From Mycobacterium sp. MBM (GTDB lineage Bacteria > Actinomycetota > Actinomycetes > Mycobacteriales > Mycobacteriaceae), in contig JAKJHY010000002.1 of NCBI GenBank assembly GCA_021648845.1, positions 310,001-374,000 of the forward strand: a DNA stretch of 64,000 nucleotides. The letters run 5' to 3'. The notes under the pieces are model-generated. The model had not been told where the DNA came from. It ran no database searches and saw nothing but the letters and a program-made list of their open reading frames with translations. Positions within the stretch are counted from its first letter, which is position 1. Every line of letters begins with the position of its first letter. Positions 20,447 to 27,970 of the stretch are shown here, in pieces. The position numbers were made by a program, and so were the translations under genes.

Positions 20447-20468
20447 GCTGGCCCGTTAAGGTCGGCCC

Positions 20469-20885
20469 ATGATCGTTCGGTTGGTCACGATCGTCGCCGC
20501 GGCCGGTGCCGTGGCGACGTGGTGTGCGGCGCCGGCCGGGGCGGAGGGTTTCGTCGATTTCACCTCGCCGAGCGGGAACGTCGGCTGCGTGCTCGACGTG
20601 GATTACGTGCGCTGCGATATCGCCGACCGGGACTGGGCTCCCCCGGCCCGGCCCGCGGACTGTGAGTTTGACTACGGCCAGGGCATCGCGCTGGAGCCCG
20701 GCGGGCGCGCGGGCTTCGTGTGCGCCGGCGATACGACGCTGGGCGGGTCCCACCCGCTGGGGTATGGGCAATCGATCGTCCGGGGGGAGCTGCGATGCGA
20801 CAGCGCGGAGACCGGTATCACCTGTCTCGACCGCACCACTGGTCACGGCTTCGCGCTCTCACGCCAGGTTTACCAGCTGTTTTAG
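20469..20885 (+). CDS. Small secreted Cys-rich protein (DUF6636-like)
   Basis: A 138-residue exported protein. Residues 1-25 form a signal peptide ending APAGA. The mature part starts with FTSPSGNVGCVLDVDYVRCDI, the pattern of mycobacterial DUF6636-type secreted proteins, and six Cys suggest three disulfides. The function is unknown. It lies 22 bp downstream of the alcohol dehydrogenase and could be co-transcribed. It ends before the tRNA promoter at 20914. Confidence 0.72.
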   Translation: MIVRLVTIVAAAGAVATWCAAPAGAEGFVDFTSPSGNVGCVLDVDYVRCDIADRDWAPPARPADCEFDYGQGIALEPGGRAGFVCAGDTTLGGSHPLGYGQSIVRGELRCDSAETGITCLDRTTGHGFALSRQVYQLF

Positions 20886-20913
20886 CGCCGATTGCCGGGG
20901 CGTTTCAAGTGAT

Positions 20914-20943
20914 TTGTAGTTACTCGCATCGTTGGACTAATGT
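20914..20943 (+). promoter_or_regulatory. Promoter of the Gly-Cys-Val tRNA cluster
   Basis: TTGTAG (20914-20919) and TAATGT (20938-20943), 18 bp apart, form a sigma-70-like promoter about 37 bp before tRNA-Gly. No other promoter is seen before tRNA-Cys or tRNA-Val(GAC), so the cluster probably forms one transcript. Confidence 0.5.
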
Positions 20944-20980
20944 TCTGATCCGCACCGGGTGACGATCTCACCCGAGGCAC

Positions 20981-21053
20981 GCGGATGTAGCGCAGTTGGT
21001 AGCGCATCACCTTGCCAAGGTGAGGGTCGCGGGTTCGAATCCCGTCATCCGCT
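20981..21053 (+). tRNA. tRNA-Gly (anticodon GCC)
   Basis: The acceptor GCGGATG pairs with CATCCGC, the anticodon arm CACCT-TGCCA-AGGTG exposes GCC, and the T-arm is GCGGGTTCGAATCCCGT. CCA is not encoded. It is the first of three tRNAs. Confidence 0.96.
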
Positions 21054-21080
21054 CGAAGGTGCAGTGGCATCAACCCCAAT

Positions 21081-21154
21081 GGTGGAGTGGCCGAGTGGTG
21101 AGGCAACGGCCTGCAAAGCCGTGCACACGGGTTCGATTCCCGTCTCCACCTCCA
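21081..21154 (+). tRNA. tRNA-Cys (anticodon GCA)
   Basis: The acceptor GGTGGAG pairs with CTCCACC; the anticodon loop CTGCAAA gives GCA; the T-arm is ACGGGTTCGATTCCCGT. The 3' CCA is encoded (21152-21154). Confidence 0.95.
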
Positions 21155-21168
21155 AAGTTCGACCCCCG

Positions 21169-21243
21169 GCGCGATTAGCTCAGCGGGAGAGCGCTTCCCT
21201 GACACGGAAGAGGTCACTGGTTCAATCCCAGTATCGCGCACCA
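21169..21243 (+). tRNA. tRNA-Val (anticodon GAC)
   Basis: The acceptor GCGCGAT pairs with ATCGCGC; loop CTGACAC gives GAC; the T-arm is ACTGGTTCAATCCCAGT; CCA is encoded (21241-21243). This is the last conserved locus before the acquired region, so its 3' end is a plausible former integration site. Confidence 0.95.
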
Positions 21244-21258
21244 CAGTTCTTGCAGTTC

Positions 21259-21283
21259 AGGTCCGGTTTACGCCGGACCTTTT
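21259..21283 (+). terminator. Intrinsic terminator after the tRNA cluster
   Basis: AGGTCCGG-TTTACG-CCGGACCT forms an 8-bp perfect stem followed by TTTCTGTTT, 15 bp after the tRNA-Val 3' end. Two CGTGAACT direct repeats (21290 and 21301) follow immediately. Confidence 0.85.
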
Positions 21284-21477
21284 CTGTTTCGTGAACTAAA
21301 CGTGAACTGACCTCTGAGTGCGTATCAGGGGCGAACGCAGCCACTCCCCGCCGTAACGCCCATTGCCGACTCGCGACTCCACCACTCAGCGTCAGGCGGC
21401 GCGCCAGAGCGAGTGATCCGCGATGCGCGTCTACTATCCGCTTCGACAGTGACTTCTGACGCACATTGGCGGGGGCG

Positions 21478-22323
21478 ATGTTTTCGGCTCAAGTTTGGGG
21501 CACCGTGGCCGATATGATCGGTGCGCTATCGACTGGTGGCGCAGCAATATCGGCTTTGGTGTTCTATCGGCTAGACGCCCGAAAGAAGCGCGAGGCGCAG
21601 GCACGGTTGATTCGTGGCAGCCTGCACCCCGAACCAAACGACGTGTTTGAGGTGTCAGTCACAAACGACTCCGAGCAGCCCATATCGCTCGAATTGCTAT
21701 TCGTCGTGGAAAAAGATTTCAATAAATCATTGCTGGCGAATGATGAAATGGAAACAAAGGACGAAGTGCAGTTTGGCCCCGATTCAAACCCAAACTTTAT
21801 GAAGTGGCGAGGCCACGGCGCGTACAAAATGGTGGATCACAAACAACAGTTGCTAGGTTTCAGCGGTGGAGGCGGCGCGCAGAATATCCGTTATGCTATC
21901 GGTGACGAACGAAGTCGATTAATTCCAGGTTCTGCAGAAAGATTTACGGTCAAGTACCACCTGTACAGAATCAGTGCGCGCTATTGGCTTTATTTTTTCG
22001 ACGCCAATGGAATTGCGTGGGAACTGGAATTGTTGCCCGCGCCTAGTTCGCCGGGACAACTGGTGCAGTCGCGGTACCGGCACTCTGCGAACGGTTTAGG
22101 TGCCCGATCCGAGCGTCGAATGAGACCTATCAGGTATGCGCGGACTGCTAAGCGCCGCATCGCCGCCTACGTTGAGCGGCGTCGGTGGCTATTCGCTCAC
22201 CGTAATGAGCAGACAACTCCGTATCCGCGCATCTATACGCCGGAACAGTGGGAGCGATTCGAGGCGGGCAGGCGTAAGAACCTACTACGCGAAAAAGCGC
22301 CGGACCAAGACGAACAGTGCTGA
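21478..22323 (+). CDS. Hypothetical AT-rich membrane-anchored protein
   Basis: I do not recognise this 281-residue protein. Residues 8-28 (TVADMIGALSTGGAAISALVF) form one hydrophobic helix. A basic stretch (RLDARKKREAQARL) follows, then a beta-rich domain with several Trp/Tyr (WRGHGAYKMVDHKQQLLGF, YRISARYWLYFFDANGIAWE), and a C-terminal tail very rich in Arg. The codon use (AAA, AAT, TTT, AGT) is clearly unlike neighbouring genes and points to transfer. ATG 21478 follows a GGCGGGGG stretch; a TTG four codons upstream is possible. The position just after a tRNA suggests mobile-element cargo. No defence or toxin motif was seen. Confidence 0.6.
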   Translation: MFSAQVWGTVADMIGALSTGGAAISALVFYRLDARKKREAQARLIRGSLHPEPNDVFEVSVTNDSEQPISLELLFVVEKDFNKSLLANDEMETKDEVQFGPDSNPNFMKWRGHGAYKMVDHKQQLLGFSGGGGAQNIRYAIGDERSRLIPGSAERFTVKYHLYRISARYWLYFFDANGIAWELELLPAPSSPGQLVQSRYRHSANGLGARSERRMRPIRYARTAKRRIAAYVERRRWLFAHRNEQTTPYPRIYTPEQWERFEAGRRKNLLREKAPDQDEQC

Positions 22324-22472
22324 TCCGGCGCTTAGGCCGAGCAACTAGCCAATAAAGGAGGAAGGGACAAAAGCCCCGAAAGTCAGCCACCCAAACCACA
22401 GAAAATCGGCAGGCAGACAACACAATTGCCAGAACCTACCCACAACCCCCACACAACCCCTTGGCGATCCAT
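22324..22472. other. Intergenic A/C-rich stretch without a gene
   Basis: About 150 bp between the orphan gene and the first IS end. It holds a polypurine run AAAGGAGGAAGGGAC with no start codon at a useful distance, and an A/C-rich stretch on the plus strand. I see no ORF, tRNA or clear terminator. Confidence 0.5.
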
Positions 22473-22505
22473 TGAACTGAACCGCCCCGGGGAGTCCGGA
22501 GACTT
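22473..22505. repeat. Remnant end of another IS3-family element
   Basis: TGAACCGCCCCGGGGAGTCC (from 22478) followed by GGAGACTT looks like the terminal inverted repeat of a common actinobacterial IS3-family element. No matching second end exists nearby, and the IS at 22506 begins directly after it, so it is probably a solo end left by a deletion or a nested insertion. Confidence 0.5.
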
Positions 22506-22578
22506 TGATGTGCCCTGGGTTGCATGGGGTCGGTTTGCTTGACTTCGGGTCACGACATCCGCCCAAGGAGCCGTGTCC

Positions 22579-22875
22579 ATGCCCAAGCGTTATCCCGAAG
22601 AGTTCCGCCGCAAAGTGCTCGACCTTGTCGCCGCCGGGCGCCCGATCGCGCAGATCGCCGCCGATCTGAATATCAGTGACCAGACGATCTACGGCTGGCG
22701 TAAGCAGGAGCTGATCGACACCGGCCAGCTGCCCGGACTCAACCGCGCCGAACTGGCCCAGCTCAATGCGGCCAACAAACGCATCCGCGAGCTGGAGACT
22801 GAGGTCGCCATCCTCAAAAGGGCCCGTGAGCTGCTGCGGGAGCCGCACGACCCAAAAGGCGGTACGCGGCCATAG
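22579..22875 (+). CDS. IS3-family transposase OrfA
   Basis: A 99-residue HTH protein: PEEFRRKVLDLVAAGRPIAQ then IAADLNISDQTIYGWRKQE is the HTH_Tnp_1 fold, followed by a leucine-zipper-like LNAANKRIRELETEVAILKRA. ATG 22579 has AAGGAG 8 nt upstream. Near its end, AAAAG (22854-22858) is a typical slippery site for -1 programmed frameshifting, which would extend it into the OrfB frame (PKRRYAAIATMAAEG). Confidence 0.88.
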   Translation: MPKRYPEEFRRKVLDLVAAGRPIAQIAADLNISDQTIYGWRKQELIDTGQLPGLNRAELAQLNAANKRIRELETEVAILKRARELLREPHDPKGGTRP

Positions 22876-23728
22876 CCACGATGGCCGCAGAAGGACTTCC
22901 GGTGCAGGTCGCGTGCCGGCTGTTGGAGGTGACCGACTCTGGCTACTACGCGTGGCGATCGCGGGCTCCATCCCAACGGGCGCTGCGCCACGCGTGGCTG
23001 ACCGAGCAGATCCGAGCCGTGCACACCGCCTCACGGGGCGCCTACGGCGCCCGCCAGGTTCATGCCGAACTAACCCTTGGGTTGGGTCTGCAAGTCGGCC
23101 ACAACCAGGTAGAGATGCTGATGGCCCGCGCGACCATCAAGGGCCTACCGGGTACCCGCCGTCCACGCCCCCGTCACGAGACTCCCACGGCGACTGACCT
23201 GGTCGAGCGAATGTTCACCCGTCATGCCCCAAATCGGTTGTGGGCCAACGATATCACCGAACATCGCACCTACGAAGGAAAAGTGTTCTGTGCGGTGGTG
23301 CTGGACACGTTCTCCAGGCGCGTGGTCGGCTGGTCGATCGATTCGAGTCAGACCGCAGCCTTGGTCACCAATGCCCTGGGGATGGCCATCGCTAACCGTG
23401 ACCCGCAGGCCGATGGGATCATTCATTCGGATCACCCAGGCAATTCACTTCCCGGGCCTTCACTGATCGGGCCAAACGGTCCGGGTTGGTCCCATCGATG
23501 GGTTCGATCGGCGACTGCTACGACAACGCGATGATCGAATCATTCTGGGGCAGGATGCAAACCGAACTACTCAACCGAAAACGCTGGAAAACGTGGATCG
23601 AACTCGCCAATGCGATCTTCGACTACCTGGAGATCTTCCACAACCGCCAACGGCGTCACTCCGCCCTCGGCATGCGCACACCGATAGAGTTCGAACTGCT
23701 ACACCAATCCGCCCAACCCGTGGCCTGA
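22854..23728 (+). pseudogene. IS3-family transposase OrfB, internally frameshifted
   Basis: The DDE integrase domain starts normally (VACRLLEVTDSGYYAWRSR; RLWANDITEHRTYEGKVF with the first Asp; IIHSD with the second Asp). The reading frame is lost at about 23437-23444, just after HSDH. The rest (QFTSRAFTDRAKRSGLVPSM, then YDNAMIESFWGRMQ with the catalytic Glu) continues in another frame to the stop at 23728. This is not the normal A-to-B frameshift. One small indel therefore separates the third catalytic residue, and the enzyme should be dead unless this is a sequencing error. Confidence 0.82.
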
Positions 23729-23767
23729 AACCAAGCCTGGCGACACCACCAACCCTAGGGCACATCA

Positions 23768-24009
23768 GCGTAGGCCGCCAGGTAGGAGTTCAGTCGGCCG
23801 GGTCGCGGGCACCCCGCGGCGGCGATCAAAGCGGATGGGTCCGTCGGGTGAATCGGTGTGATGGTCATGACGGTGACGACAACTCTGAATAATCGAATTA
23901 CCACGTGGCACAGCATGTTTACGCCTATGCGCGCCGGTACGCATAGGCGCGTCGGTCAACATGTGTGCGGCGGCAGACAGGCGGCGATACCGTCACCCCC
24001 ACGGGGCGG
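23768..24009. other. Non-coding stretch between IS remnants
   Basis: About 240 bp between the right end of the IS3 element and the IS481 remnant. An open frame runs through it but shows no family similarity until about 24010. It contains the long nested inverted repeat described separately at 23914-23963. It may be the 5' flank or end region of the IS481 element. Confidence 0.4.
23914..23963. repeat. Nested long inverted repeat (10-bp core arms)
   Basis: The inner arms CGCCTATGCG (23922-23931) and CGCATAGGCG (23940-23949) are perfect complements around an 8-nt loop. Outer arms CATGTT (23914-23919) and AACATG (23958-23963) are also complementary. There is no T-run, so it is not a classic terminator. 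It could be an operator, a transposon end structure or a remnant of a replication/transfer site. Confidence 0.6.
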
Positions 24010-24514
24010 TGGCTCAGATGATCGCGATCCGCATGCGCGTGACCGGCGGTCGCGGAAGTGGAAACGCTGGGAACGCGCGGCGGCGATGCAGTTGTGGCAG
24101 ATGGATGTCGTGGGCGGTTTCCCGCTTGCCGATGGCACCTCGGCCAAGGCGTTGACCGGCGTTGATGATCATCCGCGGATGTGCGTGCGTGCGAGGTTGA
24201 TGGCCCGGGAGCGCACTCGCGCGGTGTGTGACGGGTTGCGCGGCGCATTGGAGGCGTTTGGTGCGCCGAGTCAGATCCTGACCGACAACGGCAGGGTGTT
24301 CACCGGCCGGTTCAACCATCCGCCGGTCGAGGTGCTCTTCGACGCGATCTGCCGCGAGCACGGTATTGAGCATGTGTTGACTCAGCCACGGTCACCGACC
24401 ACGACCGGCAAAATTGAAGGGTTTCATCGGAGACTTCGAGCGGAATATCTCAGCGGGAGAGCGCCTTTCAAGAATCTGAAGGTGGCCCAGCAGGTGCTGG
24501 ATGAATGGGTCGCC
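24010..24514 (+). pseudogene. IS481-family transposase fragment
   Basis: The reading frame encodes RRSRKWKRWERAAAMQLWQM, then DVVGGFPLADG, QILTDNGRVFTGRF and TTTGKIEGFHRRLRAEYLSG, which carry the DDE residues of IS481 transposases. The N-terminal HTH region is missing or scrambled. The C-terminus stops matching after QQVLDEWVA, where the antisense IS3 orfA fragment begins. The usual C-terminal 'YN..RPHQ' region is absent. It is therefore truncated at both ends. Confidence 0.78.
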
Positions 24515-24700
24515 TTTGAGGTCTTTGGCAGCGTCGGTGTCCATGACACCGTAGGTGCGCCGCCAGTTGTACAGCGTCGCCGGCGAGACCGCCAGCCCGG
24601 CGGCGATCTCCTCGCCGGTCTTACCCTCGGCAGCCAACTCATCTGCCCGGCGCAATTTGCGCACGATGTCCTCCGCGGAATTCCGCTTCCGACCAGCCAT
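24515..24700 (-). pseudogene. IS3-family OrfA fragment
   Basis: The minus strand encodes MAGRKRNSAEDIVRKLRRAD, EIAAGLAVSPATLYNWRR and MDTDAAKDLK, the N-terminal 60 or so residues of a typical IS3 OrfA. The leucine zipper that normally follows is lost at the junction with the IS481 fragment (about 24514/24515). On the other side, a GGCCCGATGTCGGGCC-type dyad (in 24719-24735) and ACCAGTTTTAGAGTCC (minus strand) may be its terminal region. Confidence 0.75.
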
Positions 24701-24808
24701 GTGTTCATCGTCCCTTCCGGCCCGACATCGGGCCACAGGACTCTAAAACTGGTCGGACTCATTCAGCGGGAACACGCCAGTGGAATCACTTGTACTGCAG
24801 CGCCTTTA

Positions 24809-25651
24809 CTAGCTGACCGTGGGCCCTGTAAGTAGTCCCTTCCGAAGCTCCTCCACCGTGGTCGGCAAGTCCCCTGCTGGCAGGGTTCCGTCGGCGATCA
24901 TGTGGTGCGCCAGCTCCAGCAGCCATGGCATCCGCAGCCGGGCAAGCGCCACCAGGCGGGCGTCGCCGAGCAATTCAGCGGAACTCCCCTGCCGCGCGCA
25001 GCCGCCATGCATCACTGCCACCGAGGTCGCCCATTCCAGCGCCAGCGCGGTGTCGTGGGTGGACAGCACCACGGTGGTGGCGTTGCGTTCCAACCGCTCC
25101 AGCGCCGTGAAGATCTCGTCGATCCCGGCCGGATCGACGCCTGCAGTGGGTTCGTCGAGCAGCAGGATGCCGGGGCGCATGGCCACCGCGCCCGCGATTG
25201 CCACCCGTTTGCGCTCACCGAACGACAGTTGATGAATGGGGCGATCTCGCAGTCCGGTGATGGCCAGCAGTTCCATCGCCTCGTCCACCCGGTCGTTGAT
25301 CTCGTTCACGGGCAATCCGAGATTCGTTGGACCATAAGCAATGTCGTGCGCGACATCGACGGAGAACAGCTGATCATCCGGGTCCTGGAAAACCAGTTGA
25401 ACCTCCGTGCGGTGCTCGCGCAGTCCGCGTCGGGTGTGCCGCAGCACCCGCCCGTCGATCGCAACGGTGCCCGCACTGGGGATGAGCGCCCCAGCCAGGC
25501 AGCGCAGCAGGGTGGTCTTGCCGGAACCGTTGGCGCCCAGCAGTGCCAGTCTGGAGCGGGCGGGCACGACCAAGTCGGCATCGCGCAGCACGGAGCGCCC
25601 GTCCGGATAGGCGTAGCACAGTCCGGATGCGGTGAGTTCGAGGTGGCTCAT
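24809..25651 (-). CDS. cbiO: Cobalt ECF transporter ATPase CbiO
   Basis: A 280-residue ABC ATPase. Walker A is GANGSGKTTLLRC (residues near 40), the Q-loop is VFQDPDDQLF (the extended form typical of CbiO/EcfA), the signature is LSFGERKRVAIAGAVAM, Walker B is ILLLDEPTAGVDPAG, and the switch His is STHDTALAL. ATG 25651 has AGGAG upstream and overlaps cbiQ by 4 bp. It is the last gene of the nitrile hydratase operon and powers uptake of cobalt (or nickel). IS debris begins about 110 bp beyond its stop. Confidence 0.92.
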   Translation of the reverse strand: MSHLELTASGLCYAYPDGRSVLRDADLVVPARSRLALLGANGSGKTTLLRCLAGALIPSAGTVAIDGRVLRHTRRGLREHRTEVQLVFQDPDDQLFSVDVAHDIAYGPTNLGLPVNEINDRVDEAMELLAITGLRDRPIHQLSFGERKRVAIAGAVAMRPGILLLDEPTAGVDPAGIDEIFTALERLERNATTVVLSTHDTALALEWATSVAVMHGGCARQGSSAELLGDARLVALARLRMPWLLELAHHMIADGTLPAGDLPTTVEELRKGLLTGPTVS

Positions 25652-26376
25652 CGTGCTCCTCCAAGCCATCCGCAGAACGCGACGATGTAGACGATGACGG
25701 CCGCGGTGGTCATGAAGGAGAAGGACGCTTTCGGCCCGGGCAATTGAACTCCGCCGTCGCCGAAGCTGCGTGACGTAAGGCCCTCTTCGAGGCGCTGGGC
25801 TCGTGACCAGGCCCGGGTCAAGGCCGCGGCCGCCATCAAGCTCGCCGAGCGCATTGACAATGCCGGCGTGCGGTACCCGAGCCGGGCCACCTGAGACTGA
25901 CGTACCACCGCAAGGGATTCCAGCAATAGGAACACCATCCGGTACATCACGGTGATCACCTCGGTGCAAGCGGCAGGCACCCCCCGGCGGTGCAGTGCAG
26001 CCACCCACGCCGACACCGGGGTGGTGGAGGCGAATAGGACTGTGGCCGAGGTCGCTGCGACCGCACGAGCCGCGGTCTGGACAGCCTCGACGAGACCCGG
26101 TGCGGAGATCCCGACGGCAGGGCTCACGGTCACCGCCGTGGATGCCGCCGCCACCACGATGAACACTGCGGGAGCCCTCAGTGCGCGGACCAGGTGCCAG
26201 CGGGGCAGCCTGGCATGCCTGGCTGCGACACCCACGACGAGGAGGACAAGCGGTGCCGTCGGCCAGACGGGCAGCAGCACCGCACAGGTCAGCAGCCCGA
26301 AGCACAGCGCGGCTTTCTCTGCCACTGACCTCGACCGCCAGGGACTCTGCCAGGCCGCGCCGTCGAGCGCAGTCAT
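25648..26376 (-). CDS. cbiQ: Cobalt ECF transporter transmembrane protein CbiQ
   Basis: A 242-residue membrane protein with about five hydrophobic segments. The CbiQ/EcfT coupling region is seen as VARLGYRTPALSMRSASLMA and RAWSRAQRLEEGLTSRSFGD, which carry the Ala-Arg-Gly-like helices that dock on the ATPase. It overlaps cbiN upstream and cbiO downstream by 4 bp each. Specificity for cobalt rather than nickel is inferred from the cobalt-type nitrile hydratase in the same operon. Confidence 0.88.
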   Translation of the reverse strand: MTALDGAAWQSPWRSRSVAEKAALCFGLLTCAVLLPVWPTAPLVLLVVGVAARHARLPRWHLVRALRAPAVFIVVAAASTAVTVSPAVGISAPGLVEAVQTAARAVAATSATVLFASTTPVSAWVAALHRRGVPAACTEVITVMYRMVFLLLESLAVVRQSQVARLGYRTPALSMRSASLMAAAALTRAWSRAQRLEEGLTSRSFGDGGVQLPGPKASFSFMTTAAVIVYIVAFCGWLGGAR

Positions 26377-26687
26377 TGCCCGTTGCCAGCCGCGTGTGTG
26401 GACTGCCTGCGCCGCAGGGCGCCGAGTGCGTACCCGAGCACCCCGGCGCCGAGCGCCGCCTGCAGTGCGAACAGGCCCGACTCGACCTCCGCGGATGGTG
26501 GGGCGAAAAGCCCGTCGTACCAGGGTTGGTAGTCCGGATGGTCGGTCTCGATGGCGCTGACGGCAGCGGAGTCAGTTCCAACGAAGGCTTCGTCCGAAGA
26601 CTCCGACCAGCCCAGCGTCAGGCAGCCGACGAAAATCGCGACGATGGCCGCCAGCAATGCGGCGTTGATCACGCGTGAGTTATGCAT
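26373..26687 (-). CDS. cbiN: Cobalt ECF transporter component CbiN
   Basis: A 104-residue protein with two transmembrane helices (about 8-25 and 72-92) flanking an extracytoplasmic loop. The loop motif [29 protein letters not shown], of which [18 protein letters not shown] is the hallmark, identifies CbiN. It assists metal loading of CbiM. It overlaps cbiM by 8 bp and cbiQ by 4 bp. Confidence 0.9.
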   Translation of the reverse strand: MHNSRVINAALLAAIVAIFVGCLTLGWSESSDEAFVGTDSAAVSAIETDHPDYQPWYDGLFAPPSAEVESGLFALQAALGAGVLGYALGALRRRQSTHAAGNGQ

Positions 26688-27360
26688 TGGAGGTCTCCCG
26701 GGGCGCTCGACGCACCACTCCCAGCCGGGTCAGCTCGGGCAAGGCGACGGTGGTCAGCACGCGGAAGACCAGCACTCCGAGCAGGCCTTCCATGATCGCC
26801 AGCGGAATCTGGGTGATGGCGAACACCGACAGGAACTTCACCAGGGCACCCTCGAAGCCGCTTGCGCCGTCCGGGAATGCCAGCGCCAGCTGCATCGAGG
26901 TGGTGCAGTAGGTCGCCAGGTCTGCGGTGGCCATCGCGGCGAAGATACCCACTGATGTTCCGAAGTGTCTTGTCAGAAGCCAGAACCCGTAGCCGACCCA
27001 CGGGCCCACTACTGCCATGGAGAAGGTGTTGGCCCCCAGCGTGGTGAGCCCGCCGTGTCCGAGCAGCAGCGCCTGGAACACCAGAACCAGCGTGCCGAGG
27101 AAAGCCATCACCGGCGGCCGGAACAGCACTGTACCCAAGCCGACGCCGGTGGGGTGGCTGGAACTTCCGGTCAGCGAAGGCAGTTTGATGGCCGAGAGCA
27201 CGAAGGTGAACGCGCCGGCTGCACCGAGCAGCAGCCGCGACTCCGGATGCCGGCGCACCTGCTTGACCACCGCGACGGCGCCGTGCACCACGAACGGCGC
27301 GGCCACCGCCGTCCACATCAGCGCATGTCCGGGCGGCAAGAAGCCTTCAGCTATGTGCAT
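26680..27360 (-). CDS. cbiM: Cobalt ECF transporter substrate-specific component CbiM
   Basis: A 226-residue membrane protein beginning [16 protein letters not shown]. Met1 and His2 form part of the metal site in CbiM/NikM, and both are present, so the start is firm. [18 protein letters not shown] is the second metal-binding region, and [20 protein letters not shown] is also conserved. It should bind Co(II) (or Ni(II)) at the membrane. Its start overlaps the DUF1097 gene by 14 bp. Confidence 0.93.
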   Translation of the reverse strand: MHIAEGFLPPGHALMWTAVAAPFVVHGAVAVVKQVRRHPESRLLLGAAGAFTFVLSAIKLPSLTGSSSHPTGVGLGTVLFRPPVMAFLGTLVLVFQALLLGHGGLTTLGANTFSMAVVGPWVGYGFWLLTRHFGTSVGIFAAMATADLATYCTTSMQLALAFPDGASGFEGALVKFLSVFAITQIPLAIMEGLLGVLVFRVLTTVALPELTRLGVVRRAPRETSNA

Positions 27361-27871
27361 TGCCCGCGACCTTTGGTGATGTGGTGACCCGACTCAACGC
27401 ACCGGCCACCTGTTCGGCGACAAACCCGAATGCTGTTCCGAGCACCATGGCCGTCACGGCGATGGCAACAGGATGGGAGATGGACGGCGCGTCGGCGATG
27501 GAGCGGCCCGTGACTCCGATGATTCCCACCGTCGAGGCGAAGCCGAAGAATGAAGCCGGAGTGAAGTCGAAGAGTGTGAAACGACCGAGCGCCACCAGCC
27601 CACCGGCGCCGAAAACAATGCACAGCGCGGTCGCCCACGGGCCGCCACCGAGACCATGCGCCACCAGGAGTGTGGCGGTGGCACTGGCGATGCCGACTAT
27701 CGCCATGGGCAGCGACCTACGCACTCCGGCGACACCGCCGCCGGCCGCCACGAAGGACGCCCAGGCGATGAACAGCGCCCAGATCGGCACAGTCACCAGG
27801 TAGACGGTGACGAGAAATGATGCGGCACCGAGAACACCGACGACCAGGGTCGCCGCGGCGCGTTCGTTCAT
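27347..27871 (-). CDS. DUF1097-like membrane protein
   Basis: A 174-residue protein with about five hydrophobic segments and the pattern [20 protein letters not shown] near residues 27-46, resembling DUF1097 membrane proteins. The function is unknown. Its place inside the operon, overlapping cbiM, suggests a part in metal, nitrile or amide transport. There is a 99-bp gap with a strong hairpin before it (27900-27930), so its expression may differ from the upstream enzyme genes. Confidence 0.6.
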   Translation of the reverse strand: MNERAAATLVVGVLGAASFLVTVYLVTVPIWALFIAWASFVAAGGGVAGVRRSLPMAIVGIASATATLLVAHGLGGGPWATALCIVFGAGGLVALGRFTLFDFTPASFFGFASTVGIIGVTGRSIADAPSISHPVAIAVTAMVLGTAFGFVAEQVAGALSRVTTSPKVAGNAHS

Positions 27872-27899
27872 TGTGGATTCCTTGTTCTGGGCATGACAG

Positions 27900-27930
27900 G
27901 TCCCGGCCGGCGCCTTTCACCGGCCGGAAC
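27900..27930 (-). other. Strong intercistronic hairpin in the nitrile hydratase operon
   Basis: On the minus strand, GTTCCGGCCGG and CCGGCCGGGAC pair over 11 bp (with one wobble) around a 9-nt loop, TGAAAGGCG. It lies between the accessory gene (stop 27971) and the DUF1097 start (27871) and has no T-run. It could protect the 3' end of the enzyme mRNA or partly reduce read-through into the transporter genes. Confidence 0.5.
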
Positions 27931-27970
27931 CCGCCATGCAGACGGGATGTATCAAGAGGAAGAGGCGCTT

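Larger units (their letters stand above)
22506..23767 (+). mobile_element. IS3-family insertion sequence (1262 bp)
   Basis: The left end TGATGTGCCCTGGGTTG (22506-22522) and right end CAACCCTAGGGCACATCA (23750-23767) are inverted repeats differing by one inserted T, and both end in the TG...CA typical of IS3. The length and the orfA/orfB layout are normal. No target duplication is visible (CTT versus GCG flanks), so the element may have recombined or its flanks may have been replaced. The transposase is frameshifted (22854-23728). Confidence 0.8.

Noticed and set aside
24449..24464. A 16-nt exact match (CTCAGCGGGAGAGCGC) between the IS481 fragment and the D-arm of tRNA-Val(GAC) at 21179-21194
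   Set aside because: It falls in the transposase coding frame (LSGRAP) and in the tRNA D-arm rather than the 3' end used by integrases, so an att duplicate is unlikely; it is probably a coincidence.
24392..24514. The C-terminal 40 residues of the minus-strand IS3 orfA frame
   Set aside because: They are antisense to the IS481 transposase fragment; the real orfA similarity ends at about 24515.
25652..27871. A cobalamin or cobalt-sensing riboswitch upstream of the cbiMNQO genes
   Set aside because: The genes overlap and leave no leader; the only gap (27872-27970) has a simple hairpin and no B12-box-like sequence.
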